Of a stretch of 64,000 bases of DNA, positions 9,347 through 17,489 are shown in pieces. The first letter of the stretch is position 1; each line of letters opens with the position of its first letter. The stretch lies in contig NZ_CP014263.1 of assembly GCF_001988955.1 (NCBI RefSeq), positions 1,364,001-1,428,000 of the forward strand, in the 5' to 3' direction. The translations under genes were made by a program, and so were the position numbers. The DNA comes from Spirosoma montaniterrae. GTDB taxonomy: Bacteria > Bacteroidota > Bacteroidia > Cytophagales > Spirosomataceae. Under the pieces are notes generated by a model that worked only from the letters and a program-made list of their open reading frames with translations, was not told the DNA's origin and made no database searches.

Positions 9347-9510
9347 GTAGAGACGCAACCCTTTGCGTCTCCTTCGCGTCAGCAATAAACCATCCGGTCA
9401 GGAGACGTTGGCTGGCACGAAGGAGCTGGCTGGTGCGTCCGGTCCGGATACGCTGGCTGGTGCGAAGGAACTGGCTGACGCGAAGCAGACGCAAAGGGTT
9501 GCGTCTCTAC
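9347..9510. repeat. Palindromic dispersed repeat, GTAGAGACGC class
   Basis: Ends are formed by GTAGAGACGCAACCCTTTGC (from 9347) and its inverse complement ending at 9510. The middle contains several copies of words like CTGGCTGGTGCG and CTGACGCGAAG. The terminal CTA supplies the TAG stop codon of the minus-strand gene ending at 9507. Same class as at 14949 and 35107. Confidence 0.82.
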
Positions 9511-11390
9511 TTGAGCATTTCCACTATTAGTGCCAGTTCTTCGACCGTGGCTTCGGGGCTGCCGTTGTAGCCGACGGAACGATACCGAACGCGTCCGTTT
9601 GGGCCGATAACGACTTTGGTTGGAATGCCCTTCACTTTGTAAGCGTTGGCAACGCGCTGCTGTGTATCGAGTGGCACCACAAACGGGTAGGGGTTGCGTT
9701 CCATGAAGTTGTGAACCCGTGAGAGCGGCCCACCCTCGCGGGTATTTACGAACAGAAACCGTACGTTCGGGTCGCTCTGAAAGCGAGCCTGCGCCTGTTG
9801 CATGGCCGGGAACGATGCCACACACGGCCCGCACCACGTTGCCCAGAAATCGAGCACGATTACTTTGCCCTTGAAAGCCGTTGATGAAATGGTGCGTCCC
9901 AGCAAATCGGTCAGCGCGAAGGCAGGAGCGGGTTCATCGATGAGTTTTTCGCGGAGTTCGTCGCGCTTATCGGCCATGAGATCGGCTTCGAGGTCGGCAA
10001 TGTAGGCGTCGGCTTTAGCGGGGGTTTGGCCGGGTTGCCGGGCATACCACTCACGCAGAGCGGCTTTTAGGCGGGTAGTCGCGCGGCCCGTGCTAATAGC
10101 GGCTTCGGCCATTGGGCGGGCGTCGGCGGCATGGTTCGTGCGGAGGGCGCACAGAAAATACCGCTCGTTGGTGCGTGGGTCGCTGTTTTCGGCTTCGTCG
10201 AGGTTTATGACCGATTGATAAGCAGTGTAGGCATCGGCAAATTTACCCTGCTGTTCGAGCGTTCGGGCCAGCGTATTCATCAACTGCCGCTGCCGGGTTT
10301 GCTGCTCAGTAGCCCAGGCAGTTGGGGTTAAGTTACCGGGTTTAGACTGAAGTTGCTGCACAGCAATAGCCCGGCGGATGATGCGCTCGGCGTCGGGCAG
10401 GGCGCGTTGCTCATCGGCCATTTTAAAGGCTATCGTGCTCAGCATCAACACGTCGATTTGTGTGGGCGGTAGTTTTTCCACAAACGCCACCAAGCCGTTT
10501 ATGTCGTTGTTTTTGTAATAGCTATCGGCCATCAGAATACTCAGCGCGGGTAGCTGCGACGAGGTTGGAAACTCGCGGGCATATGCCTGATAAGCCGCTT
10601 TCTTCTTCGTCCAGTCGGGTTCGTTCCGCACAGCCATTGCCCGGTCTTTCTGCACTAACGAGCCGCCAGGGTCGGCGGTTTTTTGTCGTTCGCGCAGTTG
10701 TTTGGCCTTGGGAAAATCGCCCATGCTTTCGTAGAGTTGCGCAGCCGTCATGAACTCAGCAGGCGTAGGCGGCTGACGCGACGATAGATACGACTCGATA
10801 CCCGCTTTCACCGTTGGCCCGTAGCCCGGTTTTTTCTGTTTAATCAAGGCCGCGTAATAGTCCGACCAGTAGAGCGGGCGCAGGTCGGGGTGTTGTTTTA
10901 ACTCCTGCTCATACAGGGCTACCACCCAGTTCGGGTCGGGCCGGCTGCCTGCTTCGTACAAAAATCCTGTTCGCATAAACACCGACGCCTGACCGCCCGT
11001 AGCATGGGGCAGGGATTGACCGTTTTCATCGCAGACGGGCACAACGTAAAGTTTGCCTTTATTGAGGTCAACGCGTTGCGGCTGCTGCGGGTTACGGAAC
11101 AGGAATGCCAATCCGGCTACGTCGGCTTTCGGTGCGCGCACCTCGCCCACGAAATCATTGCCCTGCCGCACCAGCGTAACCGAAGTCGGGCGGCTCAGAT
11201 GCATGGTCGAGGGCGCACCATACCGCACATGGCGACCTTCGATAAGACTATCGGCGGCTAAGGGCGTACCCTGTGGCGAATACGTGAACGAAACCGTTTG
11301 GCCTACCTGCGGAGTTGCCGGAGAATAGCGGAACTGCGCCCGTGAGGGAGATCCCAAAAAAACGAAGATGAGCAAAAGATAGTTTTTCAT
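9507..11390 (-). CDS. TlpA-like thiol:disulfide protein with TPR-type middle region
   Basis: A 627-residue exported protein. The signal peptide starts at the ATG at 11390 ('MKNYLLLIFVFLGSPSRAQ'). An immunoglobulin-like N-terminal region ('TPQVGQTVSFTYSPQGTPL') and a long helical, TPR-like middle follow. The C-terminal thioredoxin/TlpA domain carries the redox site WCGPC at residues 519-523. TlpA-type domains reduce or shuffle disulfides in the periplasm, for example in cytochrome maturation. The TAG stop codon lies inside a GTAGAGACGC repeat. A sodium:solute symporter gene lies 19 bases upstream of its start on the same strand, so the two are probably co-transcribed. The substrate is unknown. 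Confidence 0.85.
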   Translation of the reverse strand: MKNYLLLIFVFLGSPSRAQFRYSPATPQVGQTVSFTYSPQGTPLAADSLIEGRHVRYGAPSTMHLSRPTSVTLVRQGNDFVGEVRAPKADVAGLAFLFRNPQQPQRVDLNKGKLYVVPVCDENGQSLPHATGGQASVFMRTGFLYEAGSRPDPNWVVALYEQELKQHPDLRPLYWSDYYAALIKQKKPGYGPTVKAGIESYLSSRQPPTPAEFMTAAQLYESMGDFPKAKQLRERQKTADPGGSLVQKDRAMAVRNEPDWTKKKAAYQAYAREFPTSSQLPALSILMADSYYKNNDINGLVAFVEKLPPTQIDVLMLSTIAFKMADEQRALPDAERIIRRAIAVQQLQSKPGNLTPTAWATEQQTRQRQLMNTLARTLEQQGKFADAYTAYQSVINLDEAENSDPRTNERYFLCALRTNHAADARPMAEAAISTGRATTRLKAALREWYARQPGQTPAKADAYIADLEADLMADKRDELREKLIDEPAPAFALTDLLGRTISSTAFKGKVIVLDFWATWCGPCVASFPAMQQAQARFQSDPNVRFLFVNTREGGPLSRVHNFMERNPYPFVVPLDTQQRVANAYKVKGIPTKVVIGPNGRVRYRSVGYNGSPEATVEELALIVEMLK

Positions 11391-11409
11391 AACGAATAAC
11401 AGAATCAAA

Positions 11410-12873
11410 TCATACCGCCACCGGTTCCTCGCGTTTCACCGACCGTGATACCGCCCACAGGCCCAGCAACGTGAGCAGGCCGTTGAGCAGCAGCCGCTCG
11501 AAACCAAACTGATACCCATTGAGCCACGCCACCGAATTTTTGTCGATGATGTACGTCAGCACCGGAGACGCTAAACAAATCAGCGGCACCCATTGATCGC
11601 GGACGGGGCGATTGTTGAACATGCCAAACGTATACAGGCCCAGCAGTGGCCCGTAGGTGTAGCCCGCAATATCGAATACCGCCGTGATAACCTCCTTGTT
11701 GTTCAGTTGCTTGAACAGCAGAATCACCACGTAAAACAGCAGTGAAAAGCCGATGTGAACAATATGTTTGATGCGCGCCCGCTCGGCTTCGGGGCGTTTT
11801 TCGACGTTCATAAAATCGACGCAGAACGAAGTGGTCAGGGCCGTCAGAGCTGAGTCGGCACTGGCGTAGGTGGCGGCTGTGATGCCCAGCAGAAACGTAA
11901 TGCCCACTACTAAGCCGAGGTGATTGAGAGCCAGCATCGGGTACAAATCGTCGGTGCGTTCGGGAATGGCGATACCTTCTTTTTGGGCGTAGGCATAGAG
12001 CAGCACGCCCAGACTCAGAAACATAAAGTTGACAAACACCAGCGTTACCGTAAACCAGAACATATTTTTCTGCGCTTCACCGATGTTTTTGCAGGTCAGG
12101 TTTTTCTGCATCAAATCCTGATCCAAGCCGGTCATGACAATGGCAATGAAAGCCCCGGCAATGAACTGCTTGAAAAAGTTTTTTGGATCGTTGGCATCCC
12201 AGTAAAAAATCTGCGACATGGGGCTGTTGTTCACCGTTTGCACCAACTCGCCGAAGGAAAAGTTCAACTCGTTGGAAATCAAGTATATAGTGAAAATGAC
12301 CGCCATAATCAGAAATACGGTTTGCAGCGTATCGGTGACGATAATAGTTTTAACGCCCCCTTTGAAGGTGTAAATCCAGATCAGCCCGATGGTAATCAGC
12401 ACCGACACCTCGAACGGCACACCGAGCGCATTGAAAAGGGCCAGTTGCAACACGCCAGCCGCCACATAGAGCCGCACCGCCGAGCCAACCGTGCGGGCCA
12501 GCAAAAAGAAACCCGCGCCCGTTTTGTACGACCAGAAACCGAATCGTTTTTCGAGGTAGCCGTAAATCGAAATCAGGTTCATCCGGTAATACAGCGGCAT
12601 CAGTACCGTACCAATAACGAGATAGCCGACGATGTAGCCCAGCACAACCTGAAAGTACGAAAACCCGATTTTCCCGACCGCTCCCGGCACCGAAATAAAC
12701 GTAACCCCCGACAAGGAGGTGCCAATCATGCCGAACGCCACCAGCCACCAGGGCGATTGCCGGTTGGCCGTAAAAAAGGTATTGGTGTCGGCTCCGCGAG
12801 CGGTGTAGAACGAAACGGCAATCAACATGCCAAAGTAAGCAATCAAAATAACTAACGCGACGGTGGTGTTCAT
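11410..12873 (-). CDS. Sodium:solute symporter family protein
   Basis: A 487-residue integral membrane protein with about thirteen hydrophobic helices, of the SSS family (TC 2.A.21). Recognisable segments are 'YTARGADTNTFFTANR' in the first loop, 'GMIGTSLSGVTFISVPGA' (sodium-site helix) and 'GITAATYASADSALTALTT' near residue 330. The family couples inward sodium to uptake of sugars, vitamins or organic acids. The substrate cannot be told from sequence. It ends 19 bases before the TlpA-like gene on the same strand, which suggests one transcription unit. Confidence 0.88.
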   Translation of the reverse strand: MNTTVALVILIAYFGMLIAVSFYTARGADTNTFFTANRQSPWWLVAFGMIGTSLSGVTFISVPGAVGKIGFSYFQVVLGYIVGYLVIGTVLMPLYYRMNLISIYGYLEKRFGFWSYKTGAGFFLLARTVGSAVRLYVAAGVLQLALFNALGVPFEVSVLITIGLIWIYTFKGGVKTIIVTDTLQTVFLIMAVIFTIYLISNELNFSFGELVQTVNNSPMSQIFYWDANDPKNFFKQFIAGAFIAIVMTGLDQDLMQKNLTCKNIGEAQKNMFWFTVTLVFVNFMFLSLGVLLYAYAQKEGIAIPERTDDLYPMLALNHLGLVVGITFLLGITAATYASADSALTALTTSFCVDFMNVEKRPEAERARIKHIVHIGFSLLFYVVILLFKQLNNKEVITAVFDIAGYTYGPLLGLYTFGMFNNRPVRDQWVPLICLASPVLTYIIDKNSVAWLNGYQFGFERLLLNGLLTLLGLWAVSRSVKREEPVAV

Positions 12874-12988
12874 GGGGGCAATTTACAGATGATAATGGAT
12901 GATTTACAAGTACTGACTGGGTGGGCAACAACCATTCCAAGGCAACTTTTTGGTCTCGAAAACGGTTCTTTTACTACGGGCAATCAAC

Positions 12989-13019
12989 TTTCAAAACTGC
13001 TGATTTTGCCGTAATTTTG
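12989..13019 (+). promoter_or_regulatory. Candidate promoter of clpS
   Basis: TTTC at 12989-12992, 19 bases, then TAATTTTG at 13012-13019. The -7 box fits the Bacteroidetes consensus fully and the -33 box in three of four bases. The ATG follows 25 bases later. Confidence 0.5.
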
Positions 13020-13044
13020 CTAAATAATCACGATTTTATCTCGC

Positions 13045-13323
13045 ATGCAACCTTTTGAAGAAACATACACGGACGTACTCGACGACGTAGTCGAAACAGA
13101 CGTTCATAATCTTGTTGTCTTCAACGATGACGTTAATACGTTCGATCATGTGATTGACACGCTTATCGACGTCTGTGACCACACGCCCGAGCAGGCCGAG
13201 CAATGTACGCTGCTCATTCATTACAAAGGCAAATGCACCGTCAAAAATGGCTCCTGGGAAGAACTTGTGCCGATGCGTAACGAAATCTGCCGACGCGGCA
13301 TCAGCGCAGAAGTGGTTAATTAG
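13045..13323 (+). CDS. clpS: ATP-dependent Clp protease adaptor ClpS
   Basis: A 92-residue ClpS-family adaptor that delivers N-degron substrates to ClpAP-type proteases in the cytoplasm. The core signature 'LVVFNDDVNTFDHVI' holds the Asn-Asp-Asp residues that bind the substrate N-terminal residue. 'HYKGKCTV' corresponds to the conserved H.KG.C.V segment. The length is normal. The stop codon TAG (13321-13323) leads directly into a palindromic repeat, after which recR follows on the same strand. Confidence 0.93.
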   Translation: MQPFEETYTDVLDDVVETDVHNLVVFNDDVNTFDHVIDTLIDVCDHTPEQAEQCTLLIHYKGKCTVKNGSWEELVPMRNEICRRGISAEVVN

Positions 13324-13395
13324 TTAAAAATGAAGAGTGAAAGGTGAAGAATGCCCTTAGATTGGTTTTTCACTCATAACTTATAACTTTTCACT
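13324..13395. repeat. Palindromic dispersed repeat, GTGAAAA-word class
   Basis: Words TTAAAAATGAAGAGTGAAAG on the left and inverse-complementary CACTCATAACTTATAACTTT on the right fill the whole gap between clpS and recR. The pairing is imperfect. Confidence 0.7.
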
Positions 13396-13398
13396 GTC

Positions 13399-14010
13399 TT
13401 GGAGTACCCCTCAAAGCTTATAGAAGACGCGGTGAATGAGGTGGCAAAACTGCCGGGGATTGGAAAAAAAACCGCCCTGCGCTTGGTGCTGCACCTGCTA
13501 AAACGCGACGAAGAACAAACGGAAACGCTGGCTCAGAGCTTAGTGGCAATGCGTATGAAAGTAAAGCATTGCCAGAAATGCCATAACCTCTCCGACCACG
13601 ACCTGTGTAGCATCTGTGCCAGTACCAAACGAGACCAATCGCTGATTTGCATAGTTGAAGACACCCGCGACGTGCTGGCAATTGAAAACACGGCGCAGTA
13701 TAAAGGACTGTACCACGTTCTGGGTGGGATTATCTCCCCGGTTGAAGGCATTGGGCCAAGCGACCTCCAAATCGACTCGCTGATGGACCGGCTGCGCGGC
13801 CCCGAACGTGAACAGGTGCGCGAGATTATTCTGGCAATCAGTCCCACGATGGAAGGCGACACTACCGCCTTTTACCTGCAAAAGAAACTGAAGCCGTTCA
13901 GCCTTAAAATCTCGACTATTGCGCGCGGCATTCCCATTGGGGGCGACCTCGAATACGCCGATGAGGTAACGCTGGGCCGCAGCATCCTGAGCCGCATTGC
14001 CTACGAATGA
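13399..14010 (+). CDS. recR: Recombination protein RecR (TTG start)
   Basis: A 203-residue RecR, which with RecO/RecF loads RecA at gapped DNA. The N-terminal helix-hairpin-helix ('LPGIGKKTALRL'), the four-cysteine zinc site (CQKCHNLSDHDLCSIC, around residues 57-72) and the Toprim segment ('CIVEDTRDVLAIE') are all present. The homologous N-terminus begins exactly at a TTG codon at 13399 and no ATG is available nearby, so TTG is the start. A palindromic repeat occupies the bases just before it. The gene ends at 14010, where a 42-bp inverted repeat begins. Confidence 0.94.
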   Translation: MEYPSKLIEDAVNEVAKLPGIGKKTALRLVLHLLKRDEEQTETLAQSLVAMRMKVKHCQKCHNLSDHDLCSICASTKRDQSLICIVEDTRDVLAIENTAQYKGLYHVLGGIISPVEGIGPSDLQIDSLMDRLRGPEREQVREIILAISPTMEGDTTAFYLQKKLKPFSLKISTIARGIPIGGDLEYADEVTLGRSILSRIAYE

Positions 14011-14113
14011 CGTACTTACCCCACCCCAACCCCTCCCCGTTAGGGAGGGGCCAAAACCATCTGGCGGCAAAGCCCCTCCCTAACGGGGAGGGGTTGGGGT
14101 GGGGTAAGTACGT
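14010..14113. repeat. Perfect 42-bp inverted repeat, CCCCAACCCC class
   Basis: Arms 14010-14051 and 14072-14113 are exact inverse complements separated by 20 bases. The left arm starts on the last base of the recR stop codon. The sequence is C-rich (CCCCACCCCAACCCCTCCCC). It would form a very stable RNA hairpin and can serve as a transcription barrier. A shorter relative is at 17351. Confidence 0.9.
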
Positions 14114-14240
14114 TGGAGTAAAATCAATTCCCTGTAAATCCTGTCAAAACAACTTTCTTTGCGCTTGCTCAAACATCTGGCCTGCTGGCCCGTTCGTTCA
14201 GTAAGCGCATTTTTTGTTTCCCTGTAAAACTAACATCTGC

Positions 14241-14945
14241 ATGAATCGCTCCGAGTTTTTAAAGCTGGCTTTTGGCGCATCGGCGGGCCTGATCGCCACC
14301 CGTTCATTTGGCGGCTTTGAGCCAACCCAGGCCGAAGGACCGTTTACGCTGGCACCGCTTCCCTACGACGCCGGTGCGCTCGAACCACACATCGACAAAC
14401 GGACGATGGAAATTCACCACGGCAAACACCACAAGGCTTATGTCGATAACCTCAATAAAGCCGTAGCAATGCCCGAAAACGCGGCTATGGCAAAGATGAG
14501 CATCGACGCGCTGGTGAAAGGCATCGACGCTAAAACCCCGGCGGCTGTGCGCAACAATGCGGGCGGGCACTGGAATCACACGTTCTTCTGGAACATAATG
14601 GGGCCAAACGCGGGCGGAACGCCCAAAGGTGCGCTGGCCGATGCCATCAACAAAAAATTTGGGTCGTTCGATAACTTCAAAACGGAATGGGGCAAGGCTG
14701 CTACGGCTCGCTTTGGTTCGGGCTGGGTGTGGCTCATTAAAACCAGCGATGGCGTAGACATCACCACAACGCCAAATCAGGACAATCCGCTGATGGGCGT
14801 AGCCGAGAAAAAAGGCACCCCGATTATGGGTCTCGACGTGTGGGAACATGCTTACTATCTTAACTACCAGAACCGCCGTCCCGACTACGTAGCAGCCGCC
14901 TGGAACGTGTTCGACTGGAATAAGATCGGAAAGAATTTTGGGTAA
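14241..14945 (+). CDS. Fe/Mn superoxide dismutase with export signal
   Basis: A 234-residue iron/manganese superoxide dismutase. The metal ligands are visible in '[11 protein letters not shown]' (first His), '[10 protein letters not shown]' (second His) and '[13 protein letters not shown]' (Asp and His). Unlike the cytoplasmic enzyme, the first 30 or so residues form a signal sequence ('[19 protein letters not shown]'), so the enzyme probably works in the periplasm against external superoxide. The ATG at 14241 starts that signal. The metal, Fe or Mn, cannot be assigned safely. It stands alone between two repeats. Confidence 0.92.
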   Translation: MNRSEFLKLAFGASAGLIATRSFGGFEPTQAEGPFTLAPLPYDAGALEPHIDKRTMEIHHGKHHKAYVDNLNKAVAMPENAAMAKMSIDALVKGIDAKTPAAVRNNAGGHWNHTFFWNIMGPNAGGTPKGALADAINKKFGSFDNFKTEWGKAATARFGSGWVWLIKTSDGVDITTTPNQDNPLMGVAEKKGTPIMGLDVWEHAYYLNYQNRRPDYVAAAWNVFDWNKIGKNFG

Positions 14946-14948
14946 ACC

Positions 14949-15073
14949 GTAGAGACGCGACCCCTCGCGTCTCAGCCACCGGATGGTTTTTTGCTAACCG
15001 CATGGCAATGGCCGATGCGAAGTAGACGCGGAAATGGCTGACGCGAAGGAGACGCGATGGGTTGCGTCTCTAC
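14949..15073. repeat. Palindromic dispersed repeat, GTAGAGACGC class
   Basis: Begins with GTAGAGACGCGACCCCTCGC and ends with the inverse complement GCGTCTCTAC. The inside carries further GACGCGAAGGAGACGCG words. It follows the superoxide dismutase stop by three bases. Confidence 0.8.
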
Positions 15074-15103
15074 ATTTCGTATTTTTGCGAAAACGATTAG
15101 TCT

Positions 15104-16060
15104 ATGCAACCACAGGAGTTATACGACGAAATTCCGTCCTTAGATCTGGCCGATTTCACGTCGGGTACACCCGAACAAAAAGCAAAATTTGTACAGGATT
15201 TAGGACGGGCCTTCAACCAGATTGGCTTCGTTGCCATCAAAAATCATGGCCTGACCGACGCGCTCACCAAACGGCTTTACGATTCGGCCCAGGCATTTTT
15301 CCAGTCGCCCGACGAACTCAAACAGAAGTATGAGCATCCCGACCTGAACGGGCAGCGCGGCTATATCGGCAAAGGCAAAGAAACCGCCAAAGGGTTTAAA
15401 GTGGCCGATTTGAAAGAGTTCTACCATATTGGCCAGCCCAATCCAGTAGGCGATATGCCCGCCAATGTATTCCCCGAAGAACATCCCGACTTTAAAGACG
15501 CTACGCTCGAAGCGTATCAGACGCTCGAAAATGCCGGTAAACAACTGCTCCGGGCCATTGCGCTCTATTTAGAACTGCCTGAAAACTACTTCGACGATAA
15601 GGTAAGCAACGGCGACAGCATTCTGCGGGCACTGCACTACTTTCCCCTCGACCCCAACACCACGCCCGATGGGGCCGTTCGGGCCGCTGCACACGGCGAT
15701 ATTAATTTGATTACGCTATTGATGGGAGCTTCTGCCGACGGGCTGGAAGTACTCCGGCGCGATGGTAAATGGATTGGCATTACGGCCCTGCCCGATCAGG
15801 TCATCGTGAACGTAGGCGACATGCTCGACCGGCTGACCAACCACAAGCTGAAATCAACGATTCACCAGGTAGTGAACCCGCCCCGTGAGAAGATGAATCA
15901 GTCGCGCTATTCGATTCCGTTTTTTATGCACCCCCGCGCCGACATGGACCTAACGAGTCTTAACAGTTGTATTGATGCCGAACATCCCAAACTGTACGTC
16001 GACATGACGGCGGGCGAATTTTTAGACGAACGCCTGCGCGAACTGGGACTGAAGAAATAG
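15104..16060 (+). CDS. Isopenicillin-N-synthase-like 2-oxoglutarate/Fe(II) oxygenase
   Basis: A 318-residue non-haem iron dioxygenase. The facial triad is His197-Asp199 ('AAHGDINLITLL') and His254 ('KSTIHQVVN'), with Arg268-Tyr-Ser as the 2-oxoglutarate or co-substrate contact. The N-terminal DIOX_N region ('GFVAIKNHGL') is intact. The family carries out hydroxylations and ring closures. In bacteria the many single-copy members have unknown substrates. The neighbours give no metabolic clue. The TAG stop is the first codon of the following GTGATGA-class repeat. Confidence 0.86.
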   Translation: MQPQELYDEIPSLDLADFTSGTPEQKAKFVQDLGRAFNQIGFVAIKNHGLTDALTKRLYDSAQAFFQSPDELKQKYEHPDLNGQRGYIGKGKETAKGFKVADLKEFYHIGQPNPVGDMPANVFPEEHPDFKDATLEAYQTLENAGKQLLRAIALYLELPENYFDDKVSNGDSILRALHYFPLDPNTTPDGAVRAAAHGDINLITLLMGASADGLEVLRRDGKWIGITALPDQVIVNVGDMLDRLTNHKLKSTIHQVVNPPREKMNQSRYSIPFFMHPRADMDLTSLNSCIDAEHPKLYVDMTAGEFLDERLRELGLKK

Positions 16061-16139
16061 TGATGAGTGATGAACGATGAGTGATGAACATTGCTATCAA
16101 GTCAGTCACTCATCGTTCATCACTCATCGTTCATCACTA
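16058..16139. repeat. Palindromic dispersed repeat, GTGATGA-word class
   Basis: The left arm 16058-16089 begins with the oxygenase stop codon TAG and repeats GTGATGA/ACGATGA words. The right arm (about 16104-16139) is the inverse complement. It ends six bases before the chrA start. Confidence 0.87.
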
Positions 16140-16145
16140 AAAAAG

Positions 16146-17348
16146 ATGCTCCCTAACCTCTCTACGATCAGGCCCGTTCGGAAAATTCGGTACATCATCT
16201 TTTTAAAAGATGTGCTGATTCTGGCGTTGACTACGTTTGGAGGGCCGCAGGTGCATCTGGCTATGTTTTACGACCGTTTTGTACGGTTACGCGGCTACCT
16301 GACCGAAGCCGAACTGATGGAGCTGAACGCGCTCTGTCAGGTGCTGCCGGGACCCACGTCGACCCAAACCATTACGGCCCTCGGCTTCAAAATTGGCGGT
16401 CCCAATCTGGCTTACCTGACCCTGCTCATCTGGGTGCTGCCCGCCGTGTCGATCATGACGGCGGCTGGTATGGGGGTGTATTATTTAGAACAAAATTACC
16501 TCTCGCTGCGCTTCGCCCGGTATATTCAGCCAATGGCCGTAGGCTTTCTGGTGGTGTCGGGCTATCGTATTGGTAAAATGGTGATACAGAGTCAGATAAG
16601 TCTGACTTTAGCCATTATGGCGGCTGTTGCTGCGTATATCTTTCGGTCGCCGGTGATGACGCCCATTGTGATTGTGGTAGGTGGTCTGACTACGGCACTG
16701 ACCTACCAGAAACAGGAGCGTATGACGAAAGAGCCGCTACAAGTGCAGTGGGCTAACTTTTTTTTATGGCTCGGTGTGTTGCTGGCCGCTGCCGGGCTGG
16801 GGGCCGTTACGCAACTGCTGCCGGTGCGGCTGTTCGAGAACTTTTACCGTAACGGTAGTCTCGTTTTTGGGGGCGGGCAGGTATTGACGCCCATGCTTTA
16901 TAACGAGTTCGTAGCGTTCAAACATTACCTGACCCGCGAGGAGTTTCTGTCGGGGCTGGGGTTAGTGCAGGCATTGCCGGGACCTGTATTTTCCTTCGCG
17001 TCGTATATTGGTGCGTTATCGATGCGCGATGCCGGTATGAATGGGCAGTTCTGGGGGAGTTTCGTTTCGACTGCCGGAATTTTTCTGCCTGGTACGTTTC
17101 TCATCTTCTTCGTCTATCGGTTCTGGGCGCAACTCAAACGTTACCGGGTGGTGCGGGCCTCACTCGATGGCATTAACGCAGCCAGTACGGGCCTGACAGC
17201 CGCAGCCGCCGTGGCTCTGTTCGAACCGATGGCCCCGCATTGGCCGTCGGTTGTGGTGGTACTGCTGACGATGGCCGCGCTGCTCTATACCCGCATTCCG
17301 CCCTTTGTGCTTATTCTGGCGGGTTTGCTGGCCGGGGTGTTTTTGTAA
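16146..17348 (+). CDS. chrA: Chromate efflux transporter ChrA
   Basis: A 400-residue bidomain CHR-family transporter of the inner membrane. The first CHR half has 'FGGPQVHLAMFYDRFV' and 'QVLPGPTSTQT'. The second half repeats the pattern with 'FGGGQVLTPMLYNEFV' and 'VQALPGPVFSFASYIG'. The family exports chromate, probably by exchange with sulphate. The ATG at 16146 is preferred because upstream in-frame codons belong to the repeat. It is followed by a C-rich hairpin. No chrB regulator is next to it. Confidence 0.92.
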   Translation: MLPNLSTIRPVRKIRYIIFLKDVLILALTTFGGPQVHLAMFYDRFVRLRGYLTEAELMELNALCQVLPGPTSTQTITALGFKIGGPNLAYLTLLIWVLPAVSIMTAAGMGVYYLEQNYLSLRFARYIQPMAVGFLVVSGYRIGKMVIQSQISLTLAIMAAVAAYIFRSPVMTPIVIVVGGLTTALTYQKQERMTKEPLQVQWANFFLWLGVLLAAAGLGAVTQLLPVRLFENFYRNGSLVFGGGQVLTPMLYNEFVAFKHYLTREEFLSGLGLVQALPGPVFSFASYIGALSMRDAGMNGQFWGSFVSTAGIFLPGTFLIFFVYRFWAQLKRYRVVRASLDGINAASTGLTAAAAVALFEPMAPHWPSVVVVLLTMAALLYTRIPPFVLILAGLLAGVFL

Positions 17349-17350
17349 TA

Positions 17351-17398
17351 CCTCACCCCAACCCCTCTCGTTAAAACAAGGAGAGGGGTTGGGTGAGG
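17351..17398 (+). terminator. C-rich inverted repeat after chrA (probable terminator)
   Basis: Arms 17351-17369 (CCTCACCCCAACCCCTCTC) and 17381-17398 pair almost perfectly around a short loop containing TTAAAACAAG. It belongs to the same class as the 42-bp repeat at 14010. There is no T-run, so termination is inferred. Confidence 0.6.
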
Positions 17399-17489
17399 TG
17401 CTAAAGTGGGGTAAAATCAGCCGCTTGCCTAACGTCTGTCAGGGCTAAATGGGAACCATGAGCGCAACTTGCCGGAAACTTTTACGGCT

